Source: Amycolatopsis taiwanensis DSM 45107 (GTDB taxonomy: Bacteria; Actinomycetota; Actinomycetes; Mycobacteriales; Pseudonocardiaceae). From it: a DNA stretch of 64,000 nt. The first letter of the stretch is position 1; the number at the start of each line of letters is the position of its first letter. Shown here piece by piece: positions 25,817 to 33,394 of this stretch. Under the pieces are notes generated by a model. It made no database searches. It saw only the letters and a program-made list of their open reading frames with translations, and was not told where the DNA came from. The stretch spans positions 288,748 through 352,747 of the forward strand of contig NZ_KI912601.1 in assembly GCF_000519205.1 (NCBI RefSeq), read 5' to 3'. Made by a program: the position numbers and the translations under genes.

Positions 25817-25854
25817 GGGCGCCTTACGAGCAGACAGTTGCTCGTAAGGCGCCC
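25817..25854. terminator. Strong bidirectional terminator hairpin
   Basis: Perfect 16-bp stem GGGCGCCTTACGAGCA / TGCTCGTAAGGCGCCC with a six-base loop, exactly between two converging stop codons (25802 and 25857). Confidence 0.95.
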
Positions 25855-25856
25855 CA

Positions 25857-26765
25857 TCAGCGGACCACTCGGAGCAGGCCTTCCTGCACCACCGTCGCGA
25901 TGAGCCTGCCGTCGGCGGAGAAGAACCGGCCGGTGGCCAGACCGCGCCCACCGGAGGCGCTCGGCGTCGCGGTGTCGTACAGGAACCACTCGTCCGCCCG
26001 GAACGGGCGGTGGAACCACAGCGCGTGGTCGAGGCTGGCGCCGACCACGTGATCCAGCTCCCAGTAGACGTCGTGCCGGGCCAGCGGCGAATCGAGCAGC
26101 GTCAGGTCGGAAGCGTAGGTGAGCACGCAGACGTGCAGCAGTGCCTCGTCCGGCAGCTTGCCGTCCGCGCGCATCCACACCTGGTTGCGCTCGCTGCTCC
26201 GGCCGGTACCACGGGTCGCCCAGGGCGGGTCGTTGACGTAGCGGAGGTCGATCGGGCGGGGCTGGGTGCCGAAACCGGGCAGTTCCGGGAAGTCCCGCAG
26301 CCGCTCGGCGAGCGTCGGCAGCGTCTCGGGAGCGGGCACGTCGGGCATCTCATCGGCGTGTTCCAGGCCTTCCTCCTGCTTCTGGAACGACGCGGAGAGC
26401 GAGAAGATCGCGTTGCCGTGCTGGATCGCGACCACCCGGCGGGTGGTGAACGAGCGGCCGTCCCGGATCCGGTCGACCTGGTAGACGATCGGCACCCGGG
26501 GATCGCCGGGGCGGATGAAGTAGGCGTGCAGGGAATGCACCTTGCGCTCGGCCGGCACGGTCCGCCCGGCCGCGACCAGCGCCTGCCCCGCGACCTGCCC
26601 GCCGAACACCCGGACCGAGGAGGTTCGCGGGCTCACTCCGCGATAGATGTTCTCCTCGATCTTCTCCAGATCCAGCAGGGCGACCAGGTGATCGAGCACC
26701 GGCTGCCCGCCCGCGCCGACCGACGCGTCCAGCTCGGCCGCGGCATCCCTCGCGACCTCAGTCAT
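25857..26765 (-). CDS. tesB: Acyl-CoA thioesterase II
   Basis: 302-residue double hotdog-fold thioesterase. The N-terminal half has VFGGQVAGQALVAAGRTVP and LHAYFIRPGDPRVPIVYQVDRIRDGRSFTTRRVVAIQHG. The C-terminal half has the catalytic Asp region SLDHALWFHRPFRADEWFLYD and GGRGLATGRFFSADGRLIATVVQEGLLR. Hydrolyses medium/long acyl-CoA to fatty acid and CoA. The ATG is overlapped by the stop of a 20-codon micro-ORF. It probably follows pyruvate kinase in one transcript. Confidence 0.95.
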   Translation of the reverse strand: MTEVARDAAAELDASVGAGGQPVLDHLVALLDLEKIEENIYRGVSPRTSSVRVFGGQVAGQALVAAGRTVPAERKVHSLHAYFIRPGDPRVPIVYQVDRIRDGRSFTTRRVVAIQHGNAIFSLSASFQKQEEGLEHADEMPDVPAPETLPTLAERLRDFPELPGFGTQPRPIDLRYVNDPPWATRGTGRSSERNQVWMRADGKLPDEALLHVCVLTYASDLTLLDSPLARHDVYWELDHVVGASLDHALWFHRPFRADEWFLYDTATPSASGGRGLATGRFFSADGRLIATVVQEGLLRVVR

Positions 26766-26824
26766 GCCGTTTCGTCCGCTCGGTGGTCACCTTGACTGCC
26801 GCGACTCGATACCAGGGGTGCCAT
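26762..26824 (-). CDS. Coupled micro-ORF, copy G (20 aa), ends on the tesB start
   Basis: Reads MAPLVSSRGSQGDHRADETA and stops with TGA overlapping the tesB ATG (GCATGACTG). It shares MxPLVSxRGxQGDHRA with the 37.6- and 52.8-kb copies but lacks their second half, including RPVDTIAVARKLAKE. It starts 36 bases after the pyruvate kinase stop. The differences from other copies are partly synonymous (AGA or CGA for the Arg after His), which hints at selection on the peptide. Confidence 0.55.
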   Translation of the reverse strand: MAPLVSSRGSQGDHRADETA

Positions 26825-26860
26825 GCCTCGACCCTACTGTCCGGTTCCGCCGAGCCAGGG

Positions 26861-28285
26861 CTACGCGTGGTCGTCCTCACCAAGGCGGTGCACGCGGATG
26901 AGGTTGGTCGAGCCGACCGTGCCGGGCGGCGAACCGGCCACGATCACGACCAGGTCGCCCGGCTGGTACCGCTCCATCTCGAGCATGGCGTGGTCGACCT
27001 GCTGGATCATCTGGTCGGTCGAGCCGACCTCGGGGACGATGTGGGTCGTGGTGCCCCAGGTCATCGAGAGCTGGCTGCGCACGCTCTCCTCCGGGGTGAA
27101 GGCCAGCAGCGGCAGCCGGGTGTGCAACCGGGCCAGGCGGCGCACGGTGTCGCCGGACTGCGTGAACGCGACCAGTGCCTTGGCGTTGAGCCGCTCCCCG
27201 ACGTCCCGGGCGGCGAAGGAGATCACGCCGCGCTTGGTGCGGGGCACGTGGGACAGCGGAGGCACGGTCGGCGAGTCGGCCTCGACGGCCTCCACGATCC
27301 GGCCCATCGTCTGCACGGTTTCCACCGGGTAACGGCCGACGCTGGTCTCACCGGAGAGCATCACCGCGTCGGTGCCGTCGAGCACCGCGTTGGCCACGTC
27401 GGATGCCTCAGCACGGGTCGGGCGCGAGTTGTTGATCATCGAGTCGAGCATCTGCGTGGCCACGATGACCGGCTTGGCGTTCTCCCGGGCGATCTGGATC
27501 GCCCGCTTCTGCACCAGCGGAACCTGCTCGAGGGGAAGCTCCACCCCCAGGTCGCCGCGGGCGACCATGACGCCGTCGAAGGCGAGCACGATGGCCTCGA
27601 GGTTGTACACCGCCTCGGGCTTCTCCAGCTTCGCGATCACCGGCACGCGGCCCCGGCCGAGCCGGTCCATCACCTGGTGCGCCTGGTCGATGTCGGCCGG
27701 GGACCGCACGAACGACATCGCGACGAAGTCCACCCCGAGGTTGAGCGCGAACTCCAGGTCCTCGACGTCCTTCTGGGACATCGCCGGCACGGACACGTCC
27801 ATGCCCGGCAGCGAGACGCCCTTGTTGTTGCTGACCGGCCCGCCCTCGGTGACCTGGCAGACCACGTCCGGGCCGTCGACGTCGGTCACCATCAGGCCGA
27901 CCTTGCCGTCGTCGACGAGCAGCCGGTCGCCGGCCTTGGCGTCGGAGGCCAGTCCCTTGTATGTGGTCGACACCCGGTCGTGTGTGCCGGCGACGTCCTC
28001 GACCGTGATGCGCACGGTGTCGCCGGTGCGCCACTCGACCGGTCCGCCGGCGAAGGTGCCCAGGCGGATCTTCGGCCCCTGCAGGTCGGCGAGGATGCCC
28101 ACCGCGCGGCCGGTCTCCGCGGCGGCGGCCCGCACCAGGTCGTAGACCTGCTTGTGGTCACCATGACTGCCATGGCTGAAGTTCATCCGTGCGACGTCCA
28201 TTCCGGCGTCGACGAGGGCACGGATCTTCTCGGCCGTGGCAGTCGCCGGGCCAAGGGTACACACGATCTTCGCACGTCGGCTCAC
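26861..28285 (-). CDS. pyk: Pyruvate kinase
   Basis: 474 residues. Transfers phosphate from phosphoenolpyruvate to ADP. Motifs: RRAKIVCTLGPAT at the start, MNFSHGSHGDH, the signature VIAKLEKPEAVYNLEAIVLAFDGVMVARGDLGVE, and VIVATQMLDSMI with PTRAEASDVANAVLDGTDAVMLSGE. The length and lack of a C-terminal extension fit the actinobacterial type. The start is a GTG at 28285. Confidence 0.97.
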   Translation of the reverse strand: MSRRAKIVCTLGPATATAEKIRALVDAGMDVARMNFSHGSHGDHKQVYDLVRAAAAETGRAVGILADLQGPKIRLGTFAGGPVEWRTGDTVRITVEDVAGTHDRVSTTYKGLASDAKAGDRLLVDDGKVGLMVTDVDGPDVVCQVTEGGPVSNNKGVSLPGMDVSVPAMSQKDVEDLEFALNLGVDFVAMSFVRSPADIDQAHQVMDRLGRGRVPVIAKLEKPEAVYNLEAIVLAFDGVMVARGDLGVELPLEQVPLVQKRAIQIARENAKPVIVATQMLDSMINNSRPTRAEASDVANAVLDGTDAVMLSGETSVGRYPVETVQTMGRIVEAVEADSPTVPPLSHVPRTKRGVISFAARDVGERLNAKALVAFTQSGDTVRRLARLHTRLPLLAFTPEESVRSQLSMTWGTTTHIVPEVGSTDQMIQQVDHAMLEMERYQPGDLVVIVAGSPPGTVGSTNLIRVHRLGEDDHA

Positions 28286-28386
28286 GTCTATATAGCGTAG
28301 CGCCTGCTTCCGCGCACGTCTTTACCGATCTCTAAAACGGTCAAGAGTTTGACTTCCCGTCACGTGGCCGATGCTCAGGGTTCCCC

Positions 28387-28464
28387 GGTCAGCGCCGGGT
28401 CTCGCGGTGAGCGCCGGGGTTTCGCGGTCAGCGCCGGGTTTCACGGTCAGCGCCGGGGCTTCTC
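28387..28464. repeat. Four tandem 19/20-bp repeats overlapping the DUF2461 stop
   Basis: Units begin GGTCAGCGCCGGG and alternate 19 and 20 bases (28387, 28406, 28426, 28445). The last unit lies inside the C-terminal codons and stop codon of the DUF2461 gene, so copies of its CGGCGCTGA end follow one another. Different sequence from the 21-bp arrays at 0.6 and 51.1 kb, but similar period and setting. Confidence 0.85.
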
Positions 28465-29112
28465 ACTCACGCCCACGTGATCGCGGGCCCATTCGTTCAG
28501 GTCGCGTACCTGCCGCCAGGCCGCTCGCACCCGGTCGAGGCACGCCCGTTCGTGCACCGTGTCGTCCGGCTCCCAGGTGCGGACGGCGTACAGCGACCGG
28601 TGCCGGAGCAGGTCGATCCGCGGATGGTCCTCGGCATAGCCGCGGGGCCGGCTGCGCAGGACGTCACCGGCGATGGTCCAGCCCAGGCGGCGCAGCCGGG
28701 CGACGATCTTCTCCAGCGCCTCACCGTGCACGCCGGTGTCGACGGCCTGGCGGAACCGGGCCAGTTGGTCGGACTGCAGGTGGAAGCAGCCGCCGCCGGT
28801 GCGCAGCCCGGCCGACGAGATCTCCACGTAGTAGGCGCCCGCGCCGCGGCCCTTTTCGATGACCGCGCCGCAGTGCGTCTTGTACGGGGTCTTGTCCCGG
28901 GAGAACCGGACATCGCGGTATGGCCGGAAGACCTTGCCTTCCCCGAAATCCCGGCCGAACTCTTCGGCCAACTCGGCGAGCAGGGCCTCCATCGGCGCCC
29001 GCACGTGCTCACGGTAGGCCGTGAGGTTGTCCTCCCAGTAAGCCTTCGTATTGTCGGCGACGAGACCGTCGAAGAACTCGATGGCGTGTTCCCCGAACCC
29101 CGCGAATTTCAT
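28447..29112 (-). CDS. DUF2461 family protein
   Basis: 221 residues, the usual DUF2461 (TIGR02453) length. Shows FFDGLVADNTKAYWEDN near the start, then RPYRDVRFSRDKTPYKTHCGAVIEKG and GGGCFHLQSDQLARFRQAVD. Found across bacteria and fungi; function not established. The start at 29112 (MKFAGFGEHAIEFF) gives the standard N-terminus. The last codons form part of a tandem repeat. Confidence 0.93.
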   Translation of the reverse strand: MKFAGFGEHAIEFFDGLVADNTKAYWEDNLTAYREHVRAPMEALLAELAEEFGRDFGEGKVFRPYRDVRFSRDKTPYKTHCGAVIEKGRGAGAYYVEISSAGLRTGGGCFHLQSDQLARFRQAVDTGVHGEALEKIVARLRRLGWTIAGDVLRSRPRGYAEDHPRIDLLRHRSLYAVRTWEPDDTVHERACLDRVRAAWRQVRDLNEWARDHVGVSEKPRR

Positions 29113-29165
29113 GGAAAGCACCTTAAGGTCGGCCGGTGACGGCCGCCGGGGCCTGGGCCCGGCGA

Positions 29166-29888
29166 TCACCGCTCCCAGCTGCGCCCGCGGCCCGTGCTCC
29201 AGACGTCGATGACCTGGGTGGCGTCGGGATCGGCCGGCCCGCGGCCCCGCCCCCGGTTACGCAGCCTGATCACCACGAACAGCGCGACGACGACCGCCAC
29301 GGCCACGATGACGATTCGCTGGAAGATGTCCGCGTATTCGTTGACCAGATACCACTTGACGCCCAGGGCATAACCGGCGAGCACGAAGATCGTGTTCCAG
29401 ATGAGGCTTCCCGCCGTGGTGAGGAAAAGAAATTTCGGCAAGTTCATCCGCTCGACCCCGGCGGGCAGGGAAATGACGCTGCGGAACAGCGGGACCATCC
29501 GGCCGAGGAAGACCGCCTTGGTGCCGTGCCTGGTGAACCACGCCTCGGCCCGGTCGAAGTCGGAGACCTTCAGCAACGGGATCTTCGCGATCAGTGCCCT
29601 GGTCCTGGCTCGCCCGAGCATGGCTCCCAGCAGGTAGACGATGATCGCGCCGACCACCGATCCCGCCGTCGTCCAGGCCAGTGCGCCGGGGAGGCTGAGC
29701 GTGCCCTGGCTTGCGGAGAAACCCGCCAGCGGGAGCACCAGTTCACTCGGAATAGGCGGAAACAGGTTGTCGGCGCCGACCGTGAGCGCCACGCCCGGGC
29801 CGCCGAGGGAGTCCATCAGGTCGACCACCCAGCCGGCGAGACCGCCCAACGGCTCGGCGGCGCTTTCGGCAAGCAGGAATTGCTCCAT
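29166..29888 (-). CDS. DedA family membrane protein (VTT domain)
   Basis: 240 residues, with several hydrophobic helices. DedA signatures: ENLFPPIPSELVLPLAGF-like DNLFPPIPSELVLPLAGF near 41-58, and FLGRMVPLFRSVISLPAGVERMNLPKFLFLTTAGSLIWN. The family works in lipid carrier recycling (undecaprenyl phosphate, phosphatidylethanolamine) and membrane homeostasis; the exact substrate is unknown. An AAGGGG site lies ten bases before the ATG. The basic C-terminal tail is cytoplasmic. Confidence 0.94.
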   Translation of the reverse strand: MEQFLLAESAAEPLGGLAGWVVDLMDSLGGPGVALTVGADNLFPPIPSELVLPLAGFSASQGTLSLPGALAWTTAGSVVGAIIVYLLGAMLGRARTRALIAKIPLLKVSDFDRAEAWFTRHGTKAVFLGRMVPLFRSVISLPAGVERMNLPKFLFLTTAGSLIWNTIFVLAGYALGVKWYLVNEYADIFQRIVIVAVAVVVALFVVIRLRNRGRGRGPADPDATQVIDVWSTGRGRSWER

Positions 29889-30204
29889 TTTTCGAATACC
29901 CCTTGGAATTGCGGATCAAATGCTGTGTTGTTTGGCACGGGTGCGGGCGGCCAGACCGTGACATCTCTTTTCGGCTGCCGGTCGATCACAAGGCGGCCTG
30001 CCTTTCCGCCCACGTGCAGCGTCGTTGTCTGTCGCCACAAGTGCCAACCTTGCGTTTTGAACTGGGTTCTGCCTATGAAAGTTATGGCGGCCCGACCGGC
30101 GAAACCATGAGGTCAACCATCGAGATGTGTGCGGGCGGCCACAGGCGGAATACTGCGGAAAACCTCATCCCGGCGGCCCGGCCCGGCCGGTTACCGTGGC
30201 GTCC
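29889..30204. other. Divergent promoter region between dedA and the kinase gene
   Basis: 316 bases, AT-richer than the surroundings around 29890-30080. It should contain the promoters of both divergent units, but no confident -35/-10 pair or operator was picked out. No gene seen. Confidence 0.4.
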
Positions 30205-31350
30205 ATGCACCAGGACCTCCGTGCCCGCGCGATGCTCACGCGCTGGCTGTGGGCAGCGGTGAGCGTCCTGTTTGGCGCCGGCACCGCGCTGGCCGAGTTC
30301 GGGTTCTTGCTGCTGACGCCGCTCATCGCGCTTCCCGGCCCACAGCGCGAGCCGCTGTCCCGCCTGGCGGTGCGGCTGACCGAAGTCGAGCTGCGCCGGA
30401 TCACCCGCTTCCACGGTCCGCTGTACGTCGACGCGCTCAGCCCTCAGCGATGCCGGCGTTACCTGGCGCTGCGCTGGCTCGTCGGCGGACTCGGCTTCGG
30501 TGTGCTGCTGATGCTGGTGCTATGTGTCACGACAGCGGGTTCGATGCTGTCCGCCTGGGCTCTCGGCGGCGACTGGGGACTGATCGAGAACAGCAACCAG
30601 CGCGTCGACACCTCGCTAGTGGCGCTGACCGTGGCACCCGGCACAATGTTGATCTTCGTCAGCATCGTGGGCGTTTCCGGCGTGAGCACGCTGGATCACT
30701 GGCTGGCGACGCAGGCGCTGGGTTCCGGTGATCTCATGCACCGGCGGATTCTGGAGCTGACCAGCACCAGGGCCGAGGTGATCGAGGCGATCAACGACGA
30801 ACGCCGGCGCATCGAGCGGGACCTGCACGACGGAGTCCAGCAGCGGCTGGTGGCGCTGGGCATGCTCGTCGGCCGGGCCCGCCGCGCGACCGGGGGTGCC
30901 GTACTGGAGCAGGCGCAGTCCATGGTCCAGGAGGCGATCGGGGAGCTGCGTGAGGTCGCCCTGCGGATCTACCCCAGTGCCCTGGATTCAAGCGGTCTCC
31001 AGGCCGTTCTCGAGTCACTGGCCCAACGGTCGAGCGTTCCCGTCCGGCTTTCGTTCGGGCTGGCCTCCCGGCTGCCGTCGGCGTTGGAGACGGTGATCTA
31101 CTTCGTCGTGTCCGAAGCACTGACCAATGCGGCCAAGCACGCCGACCCGACCCTGATCGAGGTGACCGTGACCCCCGGCGAAGACCGGATCCGGGTGGTG
31201 ATCACCGATGACGGTCCGGGCGGCGCGGACCCCACCGGCACCGGGCTGTCGGGCCTGGCCAGCCGGGTCGCCGCGGTCGACGGCCGGTTCCTCGTGCACA
31301 GTCCCCCGGGCGGGCCGACGTCGCTGGAAGCGAGCCTGCCGTGCGCGTGA
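30205..31350 (+). CDS. Sensor histidine kinase, NarL-partner type (HisKA_3)
   Basis: 381 residues. About four hydrophobic segments lie in the first 190 residues. The dimerisation/phosphorylation helix is INDERRRIERDLHDGVQQRLVALGMLVGRA (His near 209). The ATPase domain has EALTNAAKHADPTLIEV and ITDDGPGGADPTGTGLSGLASRVAAVDG. Autophosphorylates and passes phosphate to the response regulator, whose gene it overlaps by ten bases. ATG at 30205 chosen; an in-frame GTG nine bases earlier is possible. Signal unknown. Confidence 0.93.
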   Translation: MHQDLRARAMLTRWLWAAVSVLFGAGTALAEFGFLLLTPLIALPGPQREPLSRLAVRLTEVELRRITRFHGPLYVDALSPQRCRRYLALRWLVGGLGFGVLLMLVLCVTTAGSMLSAWALGGDWGLIENSNQRVDTSLVALTVAPGTMLIFVSIVGVSGVSTLDHWLATQALGSGDLMHRRILELTSTRAEVIEAINDERRRIERDLHDGVQQRLVALGMLVGRARRATGGAVLEQAQSMVQEAIGELREVALRIYPSALDSSGLQAVLESLAQRSSVPVRLSFGLASRLPSALETVIYFVVSEALTNAAKHADPTLIEVTVTPGEDRIRVVITDDGPGGADPTGTGLSGLASRVAAVDGRFLVHSPPGGPTSLEASLPCA

Positions 31351-31985
31351 TCCTGGCCGAGGACTCGTCACTCTTGCGCGAGGGCCTGGCTTTGTTGCTG
31401 GCCGAAGAGGGGTACGAAGTGGTCGCGGCGGTGTCTAATGCCCCCGACCTGATCAGCGCGACCGCAGAACATCGCCCCGACGTCGTGGTCACCGACGTGC
31501 GCATGCCGCCGACACATCACGACGACGGGCTCCGGGCCGCACTGAAAATCAGGCAGGAGTGGCCGGAAACCGGTGTGCTCGTGCTCTCCCAGTACGTGGA
31601 GAAGAGGTACGCCACAGAGCTGATCACCAACTTCCCGAGCCGGGTCGGCTACCTGCTCAAGGACCGGGTCGCGCAGGTCGACGAGTTCCTCGACGCGCTG
31701 GTCCGGATCGCGGCCGGTGGTACGGCGTTCGACCCGGAAGTGGTCCGGCAACTACTGACCCGCACCACCCACGCGGACCCGCTGGAGCGGCTCACCCCGC
31801 GCGAAAAAGAGGTCCTCGAGCTGATGGCCCAGGGCCTGACCAACGCACGGATCTCCGAAACCCTGCATATTTCCCAGAGCGCCACGGAAAAACACATCAA
31901 CTCGATCTTCGACAAGCTGGACCTGGCGCCGTCGAGCGGCCTGAGCCGGCGCGTGGTCGCCGTGGTCTCCTACCTCGGCAGCTGA
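31341..31985 (+). CDS. NarL/FixJ-type response regulator
   Basis: 214 residues. Receiver domain with acidic pocket ILAEDS at the start and phospho-Asp in DVVVTDVRMPP (near residue 54); the conserved Lys lies in YLLKDRV. A LuxR-type helix-turn-helix follows from LTPREKEVLELMAQGLTNARISETLHISQSATEKHINSIFDKL. Cotranscribed and translationally coupled with the kinase. The targets may include the pair itself or the divergent dedA gene; no site was identified. Confidence 0.94.
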   Translation: MRVILAEDSSLLREGLALLLAEEGYEVVAAVSNAPDLISATAEHRPDVVVTDVRMPPTHHDDGLRAALKIRQEWPETGVLVLSQYVEKRYATELITNFPSRVGYLLKDRVAQVDEFLDALVRIAAGGTAFDPEVVRQLLTRTTHADPLERLTPREKEVLELMAQGLTNARISETLHISQSATEKHINSIFDKLDLAPSSGLSRRVVAVVSYLGS

Positions 31986-32087
31986 ATCTCACGGACGCCA
32001 AGCCGGTGACGTGGGATCCAGCCGCCGTGGCGGGAACTCGCCGCGCCCGGTCGCGAAAACGCGTGCTGACCCGGGCGCCGGGGCAGG

Positions 32088-33113
32088 TCAGCCGAAGAAG
32101 ACCTCGGCCTCTTCGTACCGGCTCTGTGGCACGGTCTTCAGCTCGGCGGTGGCCTCCGACAGCTTCACCCGCACGATGTCGGTGCCGCGCAGGGCGACCA
32201 TCGTGCCGAAGTCGCCGTCGACGACCGCGTCCACCGCGTGCAGGCCGAACCGGGTGGCCAGCACCCGGTCATAGGCGGTCGGGGTGCCGCCGCGCTGCAC
32301 GTGGCCGAGCACCACGGCCCGCGACTCCTTGCCGGTGCGGGCGGCGATTTCCTCGGCCAGCCAGGTGCCCACGCCGCCGAGCCGGACGTGCCCGAACGCG
32401 TCCTTCTCGCCGCTGTGCAGGGTTTCCACGCCGCCTTCGGGCAGCGCTCCCTCGGCGACCACGATGATCGGCGCGTACATCCGCTCGAACCGGCGCTCGA
32501 CCCACTCCACGACCTGGTTCACCGAGAACGGCCGCTCCGGCACCAGGATCACGTTCGCGCCGCCGGCGAGGCCGGAGTGCAGCGCGATCCAGCCGGCGTG
32601 CCGGCCCATCACCTCGACCACCAGGGCCCGGAAGTGCGACTCGGCGGTGGTCCGCAGCCGGTCGATCGCTTCGGTGGCGATGTGCACCGCGGTGTCGAAA
32701 CCGAAGGTGTAGTCCGTGGCGGCCAGGTCGTTGTCGATGGTCTTGGGCACGCCGACGACGCCGATCCCGTCGTCGGTCAGCTTCTTGGCCACGCCCAGGG
32801 TGTCCTCGCCGCCGATGGCGATCAGCGCGTCGACGCCCTGAGCGGCCAGCGTCGCCTTGATCTTGTCAACCCCGCCGTCTTCCCGGTACGGGTTGGTGCG
32901 GGAGGAGCCGAGGATGGTGCCGCCGCGGGCGAGGATGTCCTCCACGTCGCCGAGCCCCAGCGGCTTGCTCTCCCCGGTCATCGGGCCGCTCCAGCCGCTG
33001 CGGAAGCCGACGATCTCCCAGCCGTGGACCTCGATGCCCTTGCGGACGACGGCGCGGATCACCGCGTTCAGGCCGGGGCAGTCGCCACCGCCGGTCAGCA
33101 GACCGACTCGCAT
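32088..33113 (-). CDS. pfkA: 6-phosphofructokinase, probably pyrophosphate-dependent
   Basis: 341 residues. Starts MRVGLLTGGGDCPGLNAVIRAVVRKG; the fructose-6-phosphate-binding MGRHAGWIAL and catalytic PKTIDNDLAATDYTFGFD are present. Two specificity positions point to pyrophosphate as phosphoryl donor: the E. coli GGDGS loop is GGEDT here (Asp at the Gly104 position), and GTIDND is KTIDND (Lys at the Gly124 position). A pyrophosphate-dependent enzyme of this type is known from Amycolatopsis methanolica. If so, the step is reversible and can serve gluconeogenesis or a ribulose monophosphate-like flux. The ATG at 33113 follows GGAAGGGAT. Confidence 0.93.
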   Translation of the reverse strand: MRVGLLTGGGDCPGLNAVIRAVVRKGIEVHGWEIVGFRSGWSGPMTGESKPLGLGDVEDILARGGTILGSSRTNPYREDGGVDKIKATLAAQGVDALIAIGGEDTLGVAKKLTDDGIGVVGVPKTIDNDLAATDYTFGFDTAVHIATEAIDRLRTTAESHFRALVVEVMGRHAGWIALHSGLAGGANVILVPERPFSVNQVVEWVERRFERMYAPIIVVAEGALPEGGVETLHSGEKDAFGHVRLGGVGTWLAEEIAARTGKESRAVVLGHVQRGGTPTAYDRVLATRFGLHAVDAVVDGDFGTMVALRGTDIVRVKLSEATAELKTVPQSRYEEAEVFFG

Positions 33114-33153
33114 CGGATCAATCCCTTCCAAGAAGTCTTTCCCTGTCAACGCC

Positions 33154-33184
33154 AGCGTAGACCCGCCCCCGCTTGATCGGTCAA
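33154..33184 (-). promoter_or_regulatory. Predicted pfkA promoter
   Basis: On the minus strand TTGACC (33184-33179) and TACGCT (33159-33154), spaced 18-19 bases, give a start near 33147 and a leader of about 34 bases. The -35 overlaps a near-palindrome TTGATCGGTCAA shared with the divergent aroG side. Confidence 0.5.
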
Positions 33185-33240
33185 GGCACCGGGCAACCGG
33201 CCGCGACCGGGGGACGCGGTACGCGTGCTACGTTGGTTGC

Positions 33241-33312
33241 GTGCTGCGGCGTTATTTCTGGTTTAGCGGGCCGGCCCTGGGTGGGCCAGCCGGCGAGATC
33301 GCCGCGCGCTGA
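33241..33312 (+). CDS. Aromatic-rich leader peptide upstream of aroG
   Basis: 23-codon ORF, GTG start at 33241, TGA at 33310: (M)LRRYFWFSGPALGG... The four consecutive codons for Tyr-Phe-Trp-Phe (TAT TTC TGG TTT) stand out in a gene-poor leader. The TACGTT at 33229-33234 would place the transcript start on the GTG itself, so the peptide would be leaderless. It lies 82 bases before the DAHP synthase ATG, with a hairpin in between. This is the classic arrangement for ribosome-mediated attenuation sensing aromatic aminoacyl-tRNAs; here it is a prediction. Confidence 0.65.
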   Translation: MLRRYFWFSGPALGGPAGEIAAR

Positions 33313-33322
33313 ACCACTCCAC

Positions 33323-33354
33323 CCACGAGCCGGATACCCAGACCGGCTCGGTGG
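33323..33354 (+). promoter_or_regulatory. Hairpin between the leader peptide and aroG (attenuator candidate)
   Basis: CCAC-GAGCCGG (33323-33333) pairs with CCGGCTC-G-GTGG (33343-33354) over 11 base pairs with one bulge and a nine-base loop. Upstream GC-rich arms in the leader (around 33270-33295, GGCCGGCCCTGGGTGGGCC) could form an alternative structure depending on ribosome position. No T-run follows, as expected in these organisms, so it may act on termination or on ribosome access. Confidence 0.5.
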
Positions 33355-33394
33355 ACTCTCCCGGCGGGCCGGTCAGGAAAGGACCAACCCCGCC

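Noticed and set aside
28286-28380. pyk promoter
   Set aside because: TTGACC near 28346 and several A/T-rich hexamers are present, but spacings (14 or more than 20 bases) fit no clear pair.
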